The translations under genes and the position numbers were made by a program. Below are positions 8,920-17,491 of a stretch of DNA of 64,000 bases, piece after piece. The stretch spans positions 186,001 through 250,000 of the forward strand of contig NZ_CP117256.1 of assembly GCF_003240565.2 (NCBI RefSeq), given 5' to 3'. How positions within the stretch are numbered: the stretch's first letter is position 1; the number at the start of each line of letters is the position of its first letter. Under the pieces are notes generated by a model. That model did no database searches. It saw only the letters and a list, made by a program, of their open reading frames with translations, and had not been told where the DNA came from. Source of the stretch: Rhizobium tumorigenes. GTDB lineage: Bacteria > Pseudomonadota > Alphaproteobacteria > Rhizobiales > Rhizobiaceae.

Positions 8920-9264
8920 CTACTGACCAACATGTCCTTCGGAAAACCGCCTTGCAGCTATCAGCACAGGCATGAAGTTGCGACCGGCATCGGTGAGTGC
9001 ATATTCGACGCGCAGCGGTTGTTCGCCGAAGTCCGTCCGCCCGACGAGGCCGTCACTTTCCAACTCCCGCAGGTGCTGGGTCAGCATTTTCTGCGAGATG
9101 CCGGGCATGTCTCGTTTTAACTGAGACGTCCGCATCGAAGGCTCTGCATAAAGGCGGAAGAGGATCGGCAGCTTCCAGCGTCCGCTGATCATACGCAGCA
9201 CCCGTGTGACATGCCCGACAGCGCCATCCGGGCCGAGGCAAACCGACCGTTCATCCTTTTCCAT
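8920..9264 (-). CDS. HxlR family transcriptional regulator
   Basis: 114 residues from ATG 9264. The sequence GPDGAVGHVTRVLRMISGRWKLPILFRL followed by RTSQLKRDMPGISQKMLTQHLRELESDGLV is the HxlR winged-HTH signature. The frame is open for another 55 codons upstream, but M-E-K-D-E-R is the family-like start and the upstream part has no similarity. It is divergent from the SDR at 9345; a dyad-rich operator lies immediately upstream. HxlR proteins often sense electrophiles or aldehydes. Confidence 0.85.
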   Translation of the reverse strand: MEKDERSVCLGPDGAVGHVTRVLRMISGRWKLPILFRLYAEPSMRTSQLKRDMPGISQKMLTQHLRELESDGLVGRTDFGEQPLRVEYALTDAGRNFMPVLIAARRFSEGHVGQ

Positions 9265-9266
9265 GA

Positions 9267-9286
9267 GCACTTTTAAGTGCGTACTT
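9267..9286. promoter_or_regulatory. HxlR operator candidate with overlapping dyads
   Basis: GCACTT-TT-AAGTGC is a perfect 6-base inverted repeat (9267-9280). It overlaps AAGTGCGTACTT (9275-9286), another near-perfect dyad. The block lies between the divergent HxlR and SDR starts, where an HxlR dimer would be expected to bind. Confidence 0.55.
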
Positions 9287-9344
9287 GCCTCGATCACCGT
9301 CCCGGTCTCCCTATGGCGTAGATATGTCAGATAGGAGTTCTTTG

Positions 9345-10154
9345 ATGGATTTAAAACTTGCCGGAAAGATCGCGCTCGTGACCGGAAGCAGCAAGGGCAT
9401 CGGCGAAGCGATCGCCAGAGGCCTCGCACGCGAAACCGCGACCGTCGTCGTGCATGGGCGAAACAGAGGAGAGGCGGAACGCGTCGCTCATGACATTCGC
9501 TCGCTGGGTGGACAGGCGCATGCCGTGGTCGGCGACCTCGCCATTGACGATGAGGTGCAGCATCTTGTCGAAGAGGCTCAGGCGCTCGCCGGCCCGATCG
9601 ACATCCTGATCAACAATGCCGGCGGTTCGGGGGATGCGGAAGACTGGACGAATACCAAAACCTCGTCCTGGATCTCCACTTTTGACCGTAACGTGCTGGC
9701 CGCTGTCAGGGTCACCACGCGGCTGCTTCCGCACATGCGGGCCGCCAGGTGGGGCCGGATCGTCAACATTTCCAGTCTAGCCGGTTTGATGCCGCCCGCC
9801 GCCAGGCCCGACTATTCCGCAGCCAAGGCTGCGATGAACGCCATGACGGCATCAATGGCCAAAGCGGTCGCGGCTGACGGTGTGACAGTCAACACCGTAT
9901 CACCTGGCACAATTCATAGCGAAAGGTTAGACGCACGGTTCCGCGAAGTGGCCGGCGAGCAAGGGATTGCCAGAGATGCGCCATGGGAATTGATCGAGCA
10001 AGCGGTCTTGCCGATGTTTGCCGCGGTGCCTGTCGGCCGTGTCGGAACTTTGGAAGAAATCGCTGACACCATCTCGTTTCTCGTCAGCCCCCGGGCGGGT
10101 TACATCACAGGAGCCAATCTCAGGCTCGACGGTGGGGTGCTGCCCACAATCTGA
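9345..10154 (+). CDS. Short-chain dehydrogenase/reductase
   Basis: 269 residues from ATG 9345, with GGAG seven bases upstream. Cofactor loop TGSSKGIG, the NNAG motif, catalytic YSAAK and C-terminal GYITGANLRLDGG are all present, so it is a classical NAD(P)(H)-dependent SDR of intact length. The substrate is unknown. It is divergent from HxlR, its probable regulator. Its 3' end abuts a truncated epoxide-hydrolase gene on the other strand, indicating a recombination junction near 10155. Confidence 0.88.
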   Translation: MDLKLAGKIALVTGSSKGIGEAIARGLARETATVVVHGRNRGEAERVAHDIRSLGGQAHAVVGDLAIDDEVQHLVEEAQALAGPIDILINNAGGSGDAEDWTNTKTSSWISTFDRNVLAAVRVTTRLLPHMRAARWGRIVNISSLAGLMPPAARPDYSAAKAAMNAMTASMAKAVAADGVTVNTVSPGTIHSERLDARFREVAGEQGIARDAPWELIEQAVLPMFAAVPVGRVGTLEEIADTISFLVSPRAGYITGANLRLDGGVLPTI

Positions 10155-10271
10155 CCGCATCACCTCGGTGCTGTTGGGAAGTGCCTTCGGCCAGCGGACC
10201 ATGGGCAGACGATGCTTTAGATGCAGAAGAGCTTCGTCGGGAACCGCGATCGTGAATGGACGAATAATCAT
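10155..10271 (-). pseudogene. Epoxide hydrolase N-terminal stub
   Basis: From ATG 10271 the minus strand reads IRPFTIAVPDEALLHLKHRL and then VRWPKALP, which is the start of the epoxide-hydrolase N-terminal (EHN) domain. Similarity ends after about 35 residues where the SDR gene begins, so the alpha/beta-hydrolase domain is missing. Its ATG overlaps the stop of the LysR gene at 10268 (ATGA), so the intact ancestor was translationally coupled to that regulator. Confidence 0.7.
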
Positions 10272-11164
10272 GTCTTTGTCCTCGAATGGTCCATGGACGC
10301 TTGCGAACGCTTGAAGCCGTCGCTGAGGTGGCGCGCGAGCTCGTTTGTGGCCTGGCTGCAGGCCCGGTTAGGACGATGAAGGGTGATGGCATAGGAAGGG
10401 AGGCTCGGGAGACCTGCGTCTTGATTGAGAATGTTGAGGTCGGTCGCAACCGTCGAGGCCAGCCAGGCGGATACAGCCATATCCATCCTGATGGAAGCAA
10501 GCGTTGCCTCCAGTCCCCCATTGTCGAAGACGGCGCGCGCCTTTCGGCCCTCTTTTTCCAGCGCGGCAAGGATGGCTGGCCGAAAACAGCAGGTATCGGC
10601 AACAAGCGAGATCGGCAGGGGAGATTTCCGATGCGCGGTGCCTCCCACCATGCCGACCCAGACCAGCCGATCGATCATCAGGCATTCTCCCGTAGCACTT
10701 GCAACAGGCTCTTCAACGACCATGAGATCCAGCCGCCCCTCTTCCATGCCGCGGCGGAGTTCCTCCGAAGACCCGCAACTCAGCTGCAAATCGACCTTGG
10801 GAAAAGCCTCGAGGAAACCTCTCAGCACCGGAACGAAAACCGTCCCGACCAGATCGACGGGCAGGCCGAGCCGGACCACGCCATCAACCGCATTACCACT
10901 CATCTCAGACCATATCTCATCATTCACCGCCAGCATCTGCCGCGCTTTCGCCAGCAGGCGTTCACCCGCCGGCGTCAGCGACAGCCCTCGGTGCTCCCTG
11001 GTGACCAACTGATTTCGCGATAGGGCTTCCAGACGCGCAATTTTCTGACTGACCGCCCCTTGCGTGAGATGTAGGGCCTTGGCGCTGGCTGTCATGCTCT
11101 TGCATTCGGCGACAGCAACAAAGGTTCGAAGAAGGGATGTATCGAGATTACGCATACCTGACAT
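10268..11164 (-). CDS. LysR family transcriptional regulator
   Basis: 298 residues (or 295 from the next Met). wHTH SMTASAKALHLTQGAVSQKIARLE with LVTREHRGLSLTPAG, then the effector domain VVRLGLPVDLVGTVFVPVLRGF. It is divergent from the LysE-type exporter at 11253 with a clear dyad between them, the LysG-LysE arrangement, so it probably activates the exporter. Downstream it was once coupled to the epoxide hydrolase stub. Confidence 0.9.
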   Translation of the reverse strand: MSGMRNLDTSLLRTFVAVAECKSMTASAKALHLTQGAVSQKIARLEALSRNQLVTREHRGLSLTPAGERLLAKARQMLAVNDEIWSEMSGNAVDGVVRLGLPVDLVGTVFVPVLRGFLEAFPKVDLQLSCGSSEELRRGMEEGRLDLMVVEEPVASATGECLMIDRLVWVGMVGGTAHRKSPLPISLVADTCCFRPAILAALEKEGRKARAVFDNGGLEATLASIRMDMAVSAWLASTVATDLNILNQDAGLPSLPSYAITLHRPNRACSQATNELARHLSDGFKRSQASMDHSRTKT

Positions 11165-11170
11165 TAGTAC

Positions 11171-11200
11171 AGCTAATAGTTTCTATTGCAATTATTAGCT
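11171..11200. promoter_or_regulatory. LysR operator candidate
   Basis: Perfect 8-base inverted repeat AGCTAATA-N14-TATTAGCT, with a nested AATAG-TTT-CTATT dyad, in the 88-base gap between divergent LysR and lysE-like genes. Length and AT-rich symmetry fit a LysR-type site. Confidence 0.55.
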
Positions 11201-11252
11201 TTACTTGCGGCTTTGAGATCGACATGCCTGTGTTTTCAGCCGAGGAATAACG

Positions 11253-11846
11253 TTGATCACGAGCATGGCACCCCTCCTTCTGTTCGTCCTGATTGCAACG
11301 ATCAGTCCAGGCGGCGCGACCACCCTTGCGACCGCATCAGGAGCGAACTTCGGCTTGCGTAGATCCCTTCCGCTGATCGCCGGCATCTGCGCCGGCCTTG
11401 CCACGATGGCGGCACTTGCGGCATTGGGCCTTGCCACACTGCTACTGCGTGAGCCGACGCTTCGGATAGCCATGAAAGTCATCGGGTCGGCATATCTCGT
11501 GTGGCTCGCATGGAGAACGGCGCGTAGCGGCCGACCGGATCTCGAGCGCGGCGTTGCAAAGCCATACACCTTCTTTGGTGGCGTCGGGCTCTTATGGCTC
11601 AATCCCAAAGGATGGGCGATGACGCTGAGTGCTGCAGCCTCGTTCGCCACGATTGCTGAGGGGCCGGTTCAACTGGCGGGGATGCTCGGTATGACATTCG
11701 CATTGCTGTCCGGCCTGTCCCTCATCTTATGGTGTGCCGTCGGCCTTCTTCTTGCAAAATTCTTGCGATCCGATGCTCAATGGCGGGCGTTGAATATTGT
11801 TCTCGGCATCCTTCTCGCCGCTTCGATCCTGCCCATTTGGCTCTAA
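11253..11846 (+). CDS. LysE family amino-acid/metabolite exporter
   Basis: 197 residues from TTG 11253 (GAGGA upstream), or 193 from ATG 11265. The N-terminal PLLLFVLIATISPGGATTLATASGANFG contains the family's S-P-G-x(3-4)-T region. Six hydrophobic segments are visible and WLNPKGW is the conserved mid-protein motif. It is an inner-membrane RhtB/LysE exporter of amino acids or related metabolites. The divergent LysR at 10268 is the likely regulator. Confidence 0.88.
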   Translation: MITSMAPLLLFVLIATISPGGATTLATASGANFGLRRSLPLIAGICAGLATMAALAALGLATLLLREPTLRIAMKVIGSAYLVWLAWRTARSGRPDLERGVAKPYTFFGGVGLLWLNPKGWAMTLSAAASFATIAEGPVQLAGMLGMTFALLSGLSLILWCAVGLLLAKFLRSDAQWRALNIVLGILLAASILPIWL

Positions 11847-11871
11847 TAATGCCGTGATTGTGTCCGAGTGA

Positions 11872-12264
11872 ATGGAGTGTGATTTGACCAGAATTGCAGA
11901 CTGCCAATGCGGCGGCGTCCACTTGACGTGCGAGGGTGAGCCGACCCGCGTGTCGGTCTGCCATTGTCTGGCGTGTCAAAAACGGAGCGGTAGCGCCTTC
12001 GCTGCTCAGGCGCGCTACGCCCGTGGACAAATAGCTGTTGCAGGGGAGACACGCGAATTCATCAGGATCGCGGACAGCGGTGAACACATATACCAGCACT
12101 TCGGTCCAGCGTGCGGAACTGGGCTCTTTTACTACCTCAAAGCGTCGCCTGACATCACTGCCGTTCCAGTAGGCCTGTTTGCGGACCCTCAATTACCCGC
12201 CCCACGCTACTCCGTCTACGAAGATCGCAAACATCCGTGGGTCGAGATCGCGACTGCAAGATAA
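11872..12264 (+). CDS. GFA family (glutathione-dependent formaldehyde-activating-like) zinc protein
   Basis: 130 residues. Cys ligands occur in the family order: CQCGG near residue 9, CHCLACQKRSGSAF near residue 33, and FGPACGT near residue 80 in place of the usual F-C-P-x-C-G. The first Cys of the last motif is therefore replaced by Gly. Proteins of this fold bind zinc and some act on S-hydroxymethylglutathione; the function of this one is unknown. It starts 25 bases after the exporter on the same strand. Confidence 0.82.
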   Translation: MECDLTRIADCQCGGVHLTCEGEPTRVSVCHCLACQKRSGSAFAAQARYARGQIAVAGETREFIRIADSGEHIYQHFGPACGTGLFYYLKASPDITAVPVGLFADPQLPAPRYSVYEDRKHPWVEIATAR

Positions 12265-12607
12265 ATCAGCAACGCAGGGATCGAGACGGCGCAGCTCGCA
12301 TATCAATCCCGGCATGACAATCAAATCCAGACGGCTGTTTTCCCATGTTGGTCGGACACATGGTTTCTTTGCGGATCTTGTTCGCTGGGGGGCAATGGGG
12401 TGGCTGAAAGGTGTGGTTTTCGAGAGCATCGAGAGGATTTAGTGTCAAGTGTGGAGACTGCTCACCATGCAGAGGTCAACGGCTACCTTTTGCAAACATC
12501 ATGCATCGCAGCAGCGGTCCCGGGGGCGGCGGGCTCTCCCAATCCCATCCCGCGTAGTCGGCGGACGAGATCAGGATAGCTTTCACCAGCGACTTATCCG
12601 CGCGCCG
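12265..12607. other. Gap without a recognisable gene
   Basis: 343 bases between the GFA gene and the convergent CMD gene. Open frames on both strands are short and compositionally unconvincing. No repeat or strong hairpin was seen. Confidence 0.5.
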
Positions 12608-13165
12608 TCAACGCCACGGCGCCTCCCATGCATGCGGCTGAAACGTTGCTTCCAACGGCGGCTGCGTGATGTTGGCCGTGTAATTCGTGATGGTGGATGC
12701 CGCAAGAACAGCGACCACTTCCAGCAGGCGGCTCTCATCAAAGCCCAGGTCGAGGAATTCACGCTTTTCGGCTTCACTGACGCCGCCACGCTTCTCGATC
12801 AGGGAACGCGTGAGTTTTGATAGAGCGGCGTGCTTGGCATCTCCAGGCAAAGCGCCGTTCCTGATGGCGGCTACATCGTCCGTGCTAACCCCTTCAGCAA
12901 TGGCCAGATACGAATGGAATGCTACGGCCCACTCCGCGCCATTGGTGACGGCATTGGTTAAAAGCAGGATCTGGATCTCGGCCTCGCTGAAACTGCCGCC
13001 GTGGACCCGACCGAACAGATCGGTCAGGCTGCCGATAAGCGCGGGCGACGTTGCCATCGCGCCGGCGATATTCGGTATGAAACCGAAGGCGGAGTTCAAC
13101 GCTTCAAGCGCCGGCTTTGACGCCTCAGGCGCGGTCTCGATGGAATGAACGGGAAGGTTCGTCAT
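12608..13165 (-). CDS. Carboxymuconolactone decarboxylase (CMD/AhpD-like) family protein
   Basis: 185 residues from ATG 13165, with AAGGAC upstream. Typical CMD helices are visible: LLTNAVTNGAEWAVAFHSYLAIAEGV, where the AhpD C-x-x-C is replaced by G-A-E-W, so peroxidase-type disulfide chemistry is not expected. The protein is probably a CMD-fold enzyme of unknown substrate. The frame is open upstream beyond 13165, but that part reads as antisense of the neighbouring hydrolase. It lies 86 bases downstream of the alpha/beta hydrolase on the same strand and is probably cotranscribed. Confidence 0.82.
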   Translation of the reverse strand: MTNLPVHSIETAPEASKPALEALNSAFGFIPNIAGAMATSPALIGSLTDLFGRVHGGSFSEAEIQILLLTNAVTNGAEWAVAFHSYLAIAEGVSTDDVAAIRNGALPGDAKHAALSKLTRSLIEKRGGVSEAEKREFLDLGFDESRLLEVVAVLAASTITNYTANITQPPLEATFQPHAWEAPWR

Positions 13166-13251
13166 GTAATCGTCCTTTAAGGTTTGCAATCGCGCCACGC
13201 TGCGGCACCTAGAAGAAAAGGCGCCGAGCCAAGCGCTGGTGGTTTGCTTGT

Positions 13252-14061
13252 TCAATCGGCCTGTGCCGCCTCTACGATCACGTCGGCGACTTGTTGCGGA
13301 TGCGAGAGCATGACGACATGCGATGCATCGGGCACGACCACGACATCGCGCGCCTGCGCCCGCTTTGCCATGAAGGCGTGTAGCGCCGGGGGGATGCTCT
13401 TGTCGGCGGCGCCGTAGACGAAATAGGAGGGAATGGTTCTCCAAGCCGCCGGACCTGAAGCCTCCTTTAACGCGGCCTCTGTCACTGGTCGTTGTGTTAT
13501 AGCCATCAACGTCACTTGATCATGCGGTAGGTCGGCTGCGAATGGCCCGGCAAATTTTGCGGGATCAACGCTCAAATCATGACCACCATCGGAAAGCGTC
13601 ACCGGCTTTGCCAGGGCGGCGCCGAGTTCACTGCCTGGAAACTTACCAATCAAAGCAAAGGCGCTCTCGCCCTTTTCTGGCGCGAAGGCCGCGACGTAGA
13701 CCAGCGCCGTGACATTGTTATTGCTATTGCTATTGACTGCGTTGGTTATGACCACTCCGCCATAGGAATGGCCGACCAACACCACCGGCCCGTTGATGGA
13801 TTTTATGACGCTGGCGACCAATGCGGCATCGCCAGCAACGCTGCGAAGCGGATCGGCAACAGCGACGACATTGTAGCCATCCTTTGAAAGGAGCGGGATC
13901 ACACCATTCCAGGACGAGGAGTCAGCCATCGCACCGTGAACCAGAACGATGGTGGGTTTGGTCGATGCGGCTTCGGTCGCCATCGGAACGATCAGCAGCA
14001 TAGTAAGTGCCGCTATGGTTTGCGATAAGCCGCGAACGGCCAATTTCGTTTCGGGGTTCAT
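13252..14061 (-). CDS. Exported alpha/beta hydrolase
   Basis: 269 residues. A signal peptide is visible (RGLSQTIAALTMLLIVPMATEA), then TIVLVHGAMADSSSW (oxyanion region), nucleophile elbow GHSYGG, acid in YGAADKSIPP, and His in PDASHVVML, a complete Ser-Asp-His triad. The protein is probably periplasmic and resembles the EstC/salicylate-esterase-like group; the substrate is unknown. It is divergent from the LysR at 14170, whose gap holds CTAAA-T-TTTAG at 14115-14125. Confidence 0.85.
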   Translation of the reverse strand: MNPETKLAVRGLSQTIAALTMLLIVPMATEAASTKPTIVLVHGAMADSSSWNGVIPLLSKDGYNVVAVADPLRSVAGDAALVASVIKSINGPVVLVGHSYGGVVITNAVNSNSNNNVTALVYVAAFAPEKGESAFALIGKFPGSELGAALAKPVTLSDGGHDLSVDPAKFAGPFAADLPHDQVTLMAITQRPVTEAALKEASGPAAWRTIPSYFVYGAADKSIPPALHAFMAKRAQARDVVVVPDASHVVMLSHPQQVADVIVEAAQAD

Positions 14062-14169
14062 TATTTTCTCCTAGACAGGCTCGGGCGCCTGTATCTGGGA
14101 CGATATAAACCATGCTAAATTTTAGATAAGACTTGCGGGCGGAATGATATTCGTGCGCATTATGCATGA

Positions 14170-15060
14170 ATGGATTTTGACGACCTCAAAACATTCTGCC
14201 GGGTTGCCCAGCTAAGCAGTATCGCGGCCGCGGCGCGGGCCGAGGCGAGCGAGGCATCAACGGTATCGCGGAGAATCGCCGCGCTGGAGGCGCAGCTTGG
14301 GACGCGTCTGTTCCAGCGGACGACGCGCAAGCTATCGTTGACAGAGGCCGGCGCGATTTTTCTGTCTCACATTCTGCCGATCCTGGATGACGTCTCGGCG
14401 GCAAGCGAAGCGGCCGTCGCTGCGGTGGAACAGCCGGCCGGCCTGTTGCGCGTGACCGCTTCCAACGCCTACGGCGAAGCTGTGGTTGCGCCACTTCTGG
14501 CCGCGTTCTGCGCGCAATATCCGAAAATCGAGATAGACCTGCTGCTCTCAGATTCGCTGGTCGATCTTGTCGCCCAGCAGGTCGACGTCGCCTTGCGTCT
14601 GGGGCCGCGCCCCGCGGGCGATCTCATCGTCTCCAAGCTGAAGACGATTGAGCGTCGTCTGGTGGCATCGAAGGAATATCTGTCGTCTTTGCCGACGGTC
14701 GAGCAGCCCAGTGATATTGTCGGGCATGTTTGTCTTCCGACGACGAATTCACCGCAACCGCCTGTGTGGCTGTTCAGGCGCGATGTCGAAAATATTGAGC
14801 TGGTCGTGCCGGCGAAGATAAGGACCAGCAATACGCTGGCGCTTCGTCAGTTGGTCCGCGACGGTGTCGGGATCTCGCTCCTTCCGGAGTGGTCGGTGGA
14901 CGAGGATATCAAAAGTGGGAAGCTCATCCAACTCCTTCCAAACTGGAAGGTCAGCGTCGGGGCACAGGAGAGTGCCGTGTGGATTGCCTACCCCTCGCGC
15001 GCCTACCTCCCCCTGAAAACGCGGAAATTTATCGATTACTTCAGGGAGCAGGTCTCGTAG
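14170..15060 (+). CDS. LysR family transcriptional regulator
   Basis: 296 residues. wHTH LSSIAAAARAEASEASTVSRRIAALEAQLGTRLFQRTTRKLSLTEAG and an effector domain starting LLRVTASNAYGEAVVAPLL. It is divergent from the exported hydrolase and convergent with the AraC at 15082. It probably regulates the hydrolase-CMD unit. Confidence 0.9.
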   Translation: MDFDDLKTFCRVAQLSSIAAAARAEASEASTVSRRIAALEAQLGTRLFQRTTRKLSLTEAGAIFLSHILPILDDVSAASEAAVAAVEQPAGLLRVTASNAYGEAVVAPLLAAFCAQYPKIEIDLLLSDSLVDLVAQQVDVALRLGPRPAGDLIVSKLKTIERRLVASKEYLSSLPTVEQPSDIVGHVCLPTTNSPQPPVWLFRRDVENIELVVPAKIRTSNTLALRQLVRDGVGISLLPEWSVDEDIKSGKLIQLLPNWKVSVGAQESAVWIAYPSRAYLPLKTRKFIDYFREQVS

Positions 15061-15081
15061 ACAGTCCCGGTCGCCTGTTGG

Positions 15082-15963
15082 TCACTGTCCATCATCATCG
15101 TTTGGTGTAACGTCGCCGAGGGGTGATACTCCAAACATCCTGCGGTACTCACGATTGAACTGCGACTGACTATCATATCCGACTTCGAAGGCGATCGTGC
15201 CTGCCTTCGATCCACCGAGAAGCAGTCTGCGACGCGATTCGTGCAATCGCAGGCGTGTTCGAAACTGTAACGGGCTCGACCCTGTTGCCGATTTGAAAGC
15301 GCGATGAAACGACGTGACACTCATTCCGGTCATCTGGGCGAGATCGCCAACGCTAACTGCCTTGTTGAAGTTTGCCTTGATCCAGGCAGTTGCCTCAGCA
15401 ATGCGAGATATCTGGGTTCCAGTCGTCCCGGATTGCCGGACAAGAGCTGCGAGGCTGCCGACGAGAAGGCGGTAATGGATCTCGCGTTTAATGAGAGGTG
15501 CGATGACCTTTATATCTGCAGGCCGATCCAGAAGCCGAACAAGCCTCTCGAAGGGCTCAAGGATATCTTCGTTTTGTGGTGCCGTTTTGGCGCCGGCCGT
15601 TTCGCTGCTCCCACCACGGCTCTCTTCTTCGAACAGAAGGTCCACGATCAGCTCCGCGTCGAGATCGAGGGTAAGAGAGAAGTGCGGTTCCAATGGTGTC
15701 GCCTCGGTGATGTTGGCCGAGACCGGCAAGTCAATAACCGCGACCAGATAGTCATCGGGGCCCACATCTAACCGCGTGCGATCCAGAGAAATCTGCTTAC
15801 GCCCCTGCAGAACAATGCAGATCCGGGGGTTGTAGAGGCTTCGTACCGGTTCCGTTGGATGATCGCTGCGAAACAACGTTAATCCAGGCACCGCCGTTGC
15901 CTGCTTTGGCCCCCGGCAATGCGCCCGCACATGATCTATCAACCGCCGCTTCGTCGTTTCCAT
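15082..15963 (-). CDS. AraC family regulator with AraC_N cupin domain
   Basis: 293 residues. N-terminal domain TAVPGLTLFRSDHPTEPVRSLYNPRICIVLQG is the AraC_N type seen in regulators paired with SDRs and aldo-keto reductases. The C-terminal double HTH has VGDLAQMTGMSVTSFHRAFKSATGSSPLQF and AGTIAFEVGYDSQSQFNREYRRMFG. It is divergent from the SDR at 16127, its probable target. Confidence 0.9.
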   Translation of the reverse strand: METTKRRLIDHVRAHCRGPKQATAVPGLTLFRSDHPTEPVRSLYNPRICIVLQGRKQISLDRTRLDVGPDDYLVAVIDLPVSANITEATPLEPHFSLTLDLDAELIVDLLFEEESRGGSSETAGAKTAPQNEDILEPFERLVRLLDRPADIKVIAPLIKREIHYRLLVGSLAALVRQSGTTGTQISRIAEATAWIKANFNKAVSVGDLAQMTGMSVTSFHRAFKSATGSSPLQFRTRLRLHESRRRLLLGGSKAGTIAFEVGYDSQSQFNREYRRMFGVSPLGDVTPNDDDGQ

Positions 15964-16126
15964 AGAGGCTCACGTTAAACAAATTGGAAACGGGCTGTAA
16001 CCCGTCGCGACGGGATTGGTAGGATTGTGCAATACTATGGCAGCCCTGATCTAAGCGTCATGGTTTGTGGGTCCCATCTTCCATGCATGGCCGTGTGGCC
16101 TTGTTCATTTGAAAAGGGAAAATACC

Positions 16127-16972
16127 ATGACCGACGATGTATCTGTCTGGCTTATCACAGGCGCCTCATCAGGATTGGGACGGGCACTCGCGGAAGCGGC
16201 TCTCGAGGGTGGCTACAAGGTCGCGGCGACCGCCCGGCGTCCCGAAACTCTGACTGACCTGGCCGAGAAATATCCCGATCGCTGCGTCGCAACGACACTC
16301 GATGTGACCAATCCTGCGAGTGTCAAAGCGGCGGTTTCAAAAATCGAAAGCAGTCTCGGTAAGATCGACGTTCTGGTCAATGCTGCCGGTTACGGATACC
16401 TGGCTGCAATAGAGGAAGGCGAGGACGACGGCGTACGCGCGCAGTTTGAAACAAATGTCTTCGGGCTGCTTGATGTCACCAAGGCTGTGCTGCCTGGAAT
16501 GCGCAACCGTCGAAAGGGCGCCGTCGTCAACCTTTCCTCCTTGGGCGGTTTGGTCGCTTTTGCAGCGACTGGCTATTATCATGCGACCAAATTTGCCGTT
16601 GAAGCTTTGTCGGAGTCTCTCTCGCACGAAGTCGGGCCGCTTGGCATCAAGGTTCTCATTGTCGAGCCCGGTGCTTTCCGGACCGATTGGGCCGGCCGCT
16701 CAATGGTTGAATCGCCGACCGTCATAGACGACTACGCAGAAACCGCAGGGAAACGTCGATTGGCTACGCGGGCCGTATCTGGTTTGCAGCCCGGCGATCC
16801 GGCAAAGGCTGCCGCAGCAATCATCGCGGCAGTTCAGTCCGAGTTCCCGCCTCTCCGTCTACTTCTAGGGGGCTCGGCAATGAAAATTGCCCTCGATCGA
16901 CTTGATGCACTTCGGGCGAATTTCGATGCCACAGCTGACATCACGACCAGTGTAGATTTTCCGACGACGTAG
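16127..16972 (+). CDS. Short-chain dehydrogenase/reductase
   Basis: 281 residues from ATG 16127; an open frame upstream to 16067 is not family-like. Contains TGASSGLG, catalytic YYHATK and a C-terminal extension typical of the SDR group that oxidises or reduces lipophilic carbonyls, with GAFRTDWAGRSM as the substrate loop. The divergent AraC at 15082 is the likely regulator. Confidence 0.87.
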   Translation: MTDDVSVWLITGASSGLGRALAEAALEGGYKVAATARRPETLTDLAEKYPDRCVATTLDVTNPASVKAAVSKIESSLGKIDVLVNAAGYGYLAAIEEGEDDGVRAQFETNVFGLLDVTKAVLPGMRNRRKGAVVNLSSLGGLVAFAATGYYHATKFAVEALSESLSHEVGPLGIKVLIVEPGAFRTDWAGRSMVESPTVIDDYAETAGKRRLATRAVSGLQPGDPAKAAAAIIAAVQSEFPPLRLLLGGSAMKIALDRLDALRANFDATADITTSVDFPTT

Positions 16973-17185
16973 AAATTCCGGGAATAACCTCTGGCGGGCG
17001 GCCATTGCCTACGGTCATCATCCGATGCTTACCCGCGATCCTGTAAGGACCGGTCGTGCGGTATGCCGGGTGGCACGGGAAGGCTGCGGCCGTGACCAAG
17101 GTCGCACTCGAACCCTGTTACGACCGAGCCTTAAGGAGCCGTTCTGGTCGAATAGGAGGAATGCTGCAGCCGACGTGAAACTTTG

Positions 17186-17362
17186 GTTCGGGTTATTGAG
17201 GTGTATCGCCGCCATGCCGGTGCATCGACGGCCCAGCTCGGCACTCTGCTGCCGGAACGGACATGGATCGAACAGTTCGCCAACAGTTGCAGCAGGGCGG
17301 AGAGGTGCTCGATATTGGATGCGGGTCCGGCATAGTGCCGGCCGATCTTGCTGTCGTCGTAT
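17186..17362 (+). pseudogene. SAM-dependent methyltransferase remnant
   Basis: One frame reads V-I-E-V-Y-R-R-H-A-G-A and then L-P-E-R-T-W-I-E-Q-F; after a frame change near 17285 another reads GGEVLDIGCGSG (SAM motif I). Together they match the first 70 residues of class I methyltransferases that begin V-I-x-L-Y-R-R-H. The remainder is missing. The rest of the 16973-17491 gap shows no other recognisable gene. Confidence 0.55.
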
Positions 17363-17491
17363 TGGATATCAAAATCGGTGAAGAGATCAAACGAACCAAA
17401 GGCGCTCGTTCCGCCACGAAACAATTGCCTGAGGGTTGCTCACGGCGCGCATCACGTGTGACCCGGCGCGGCTTTTTCGTCATATATGTGC

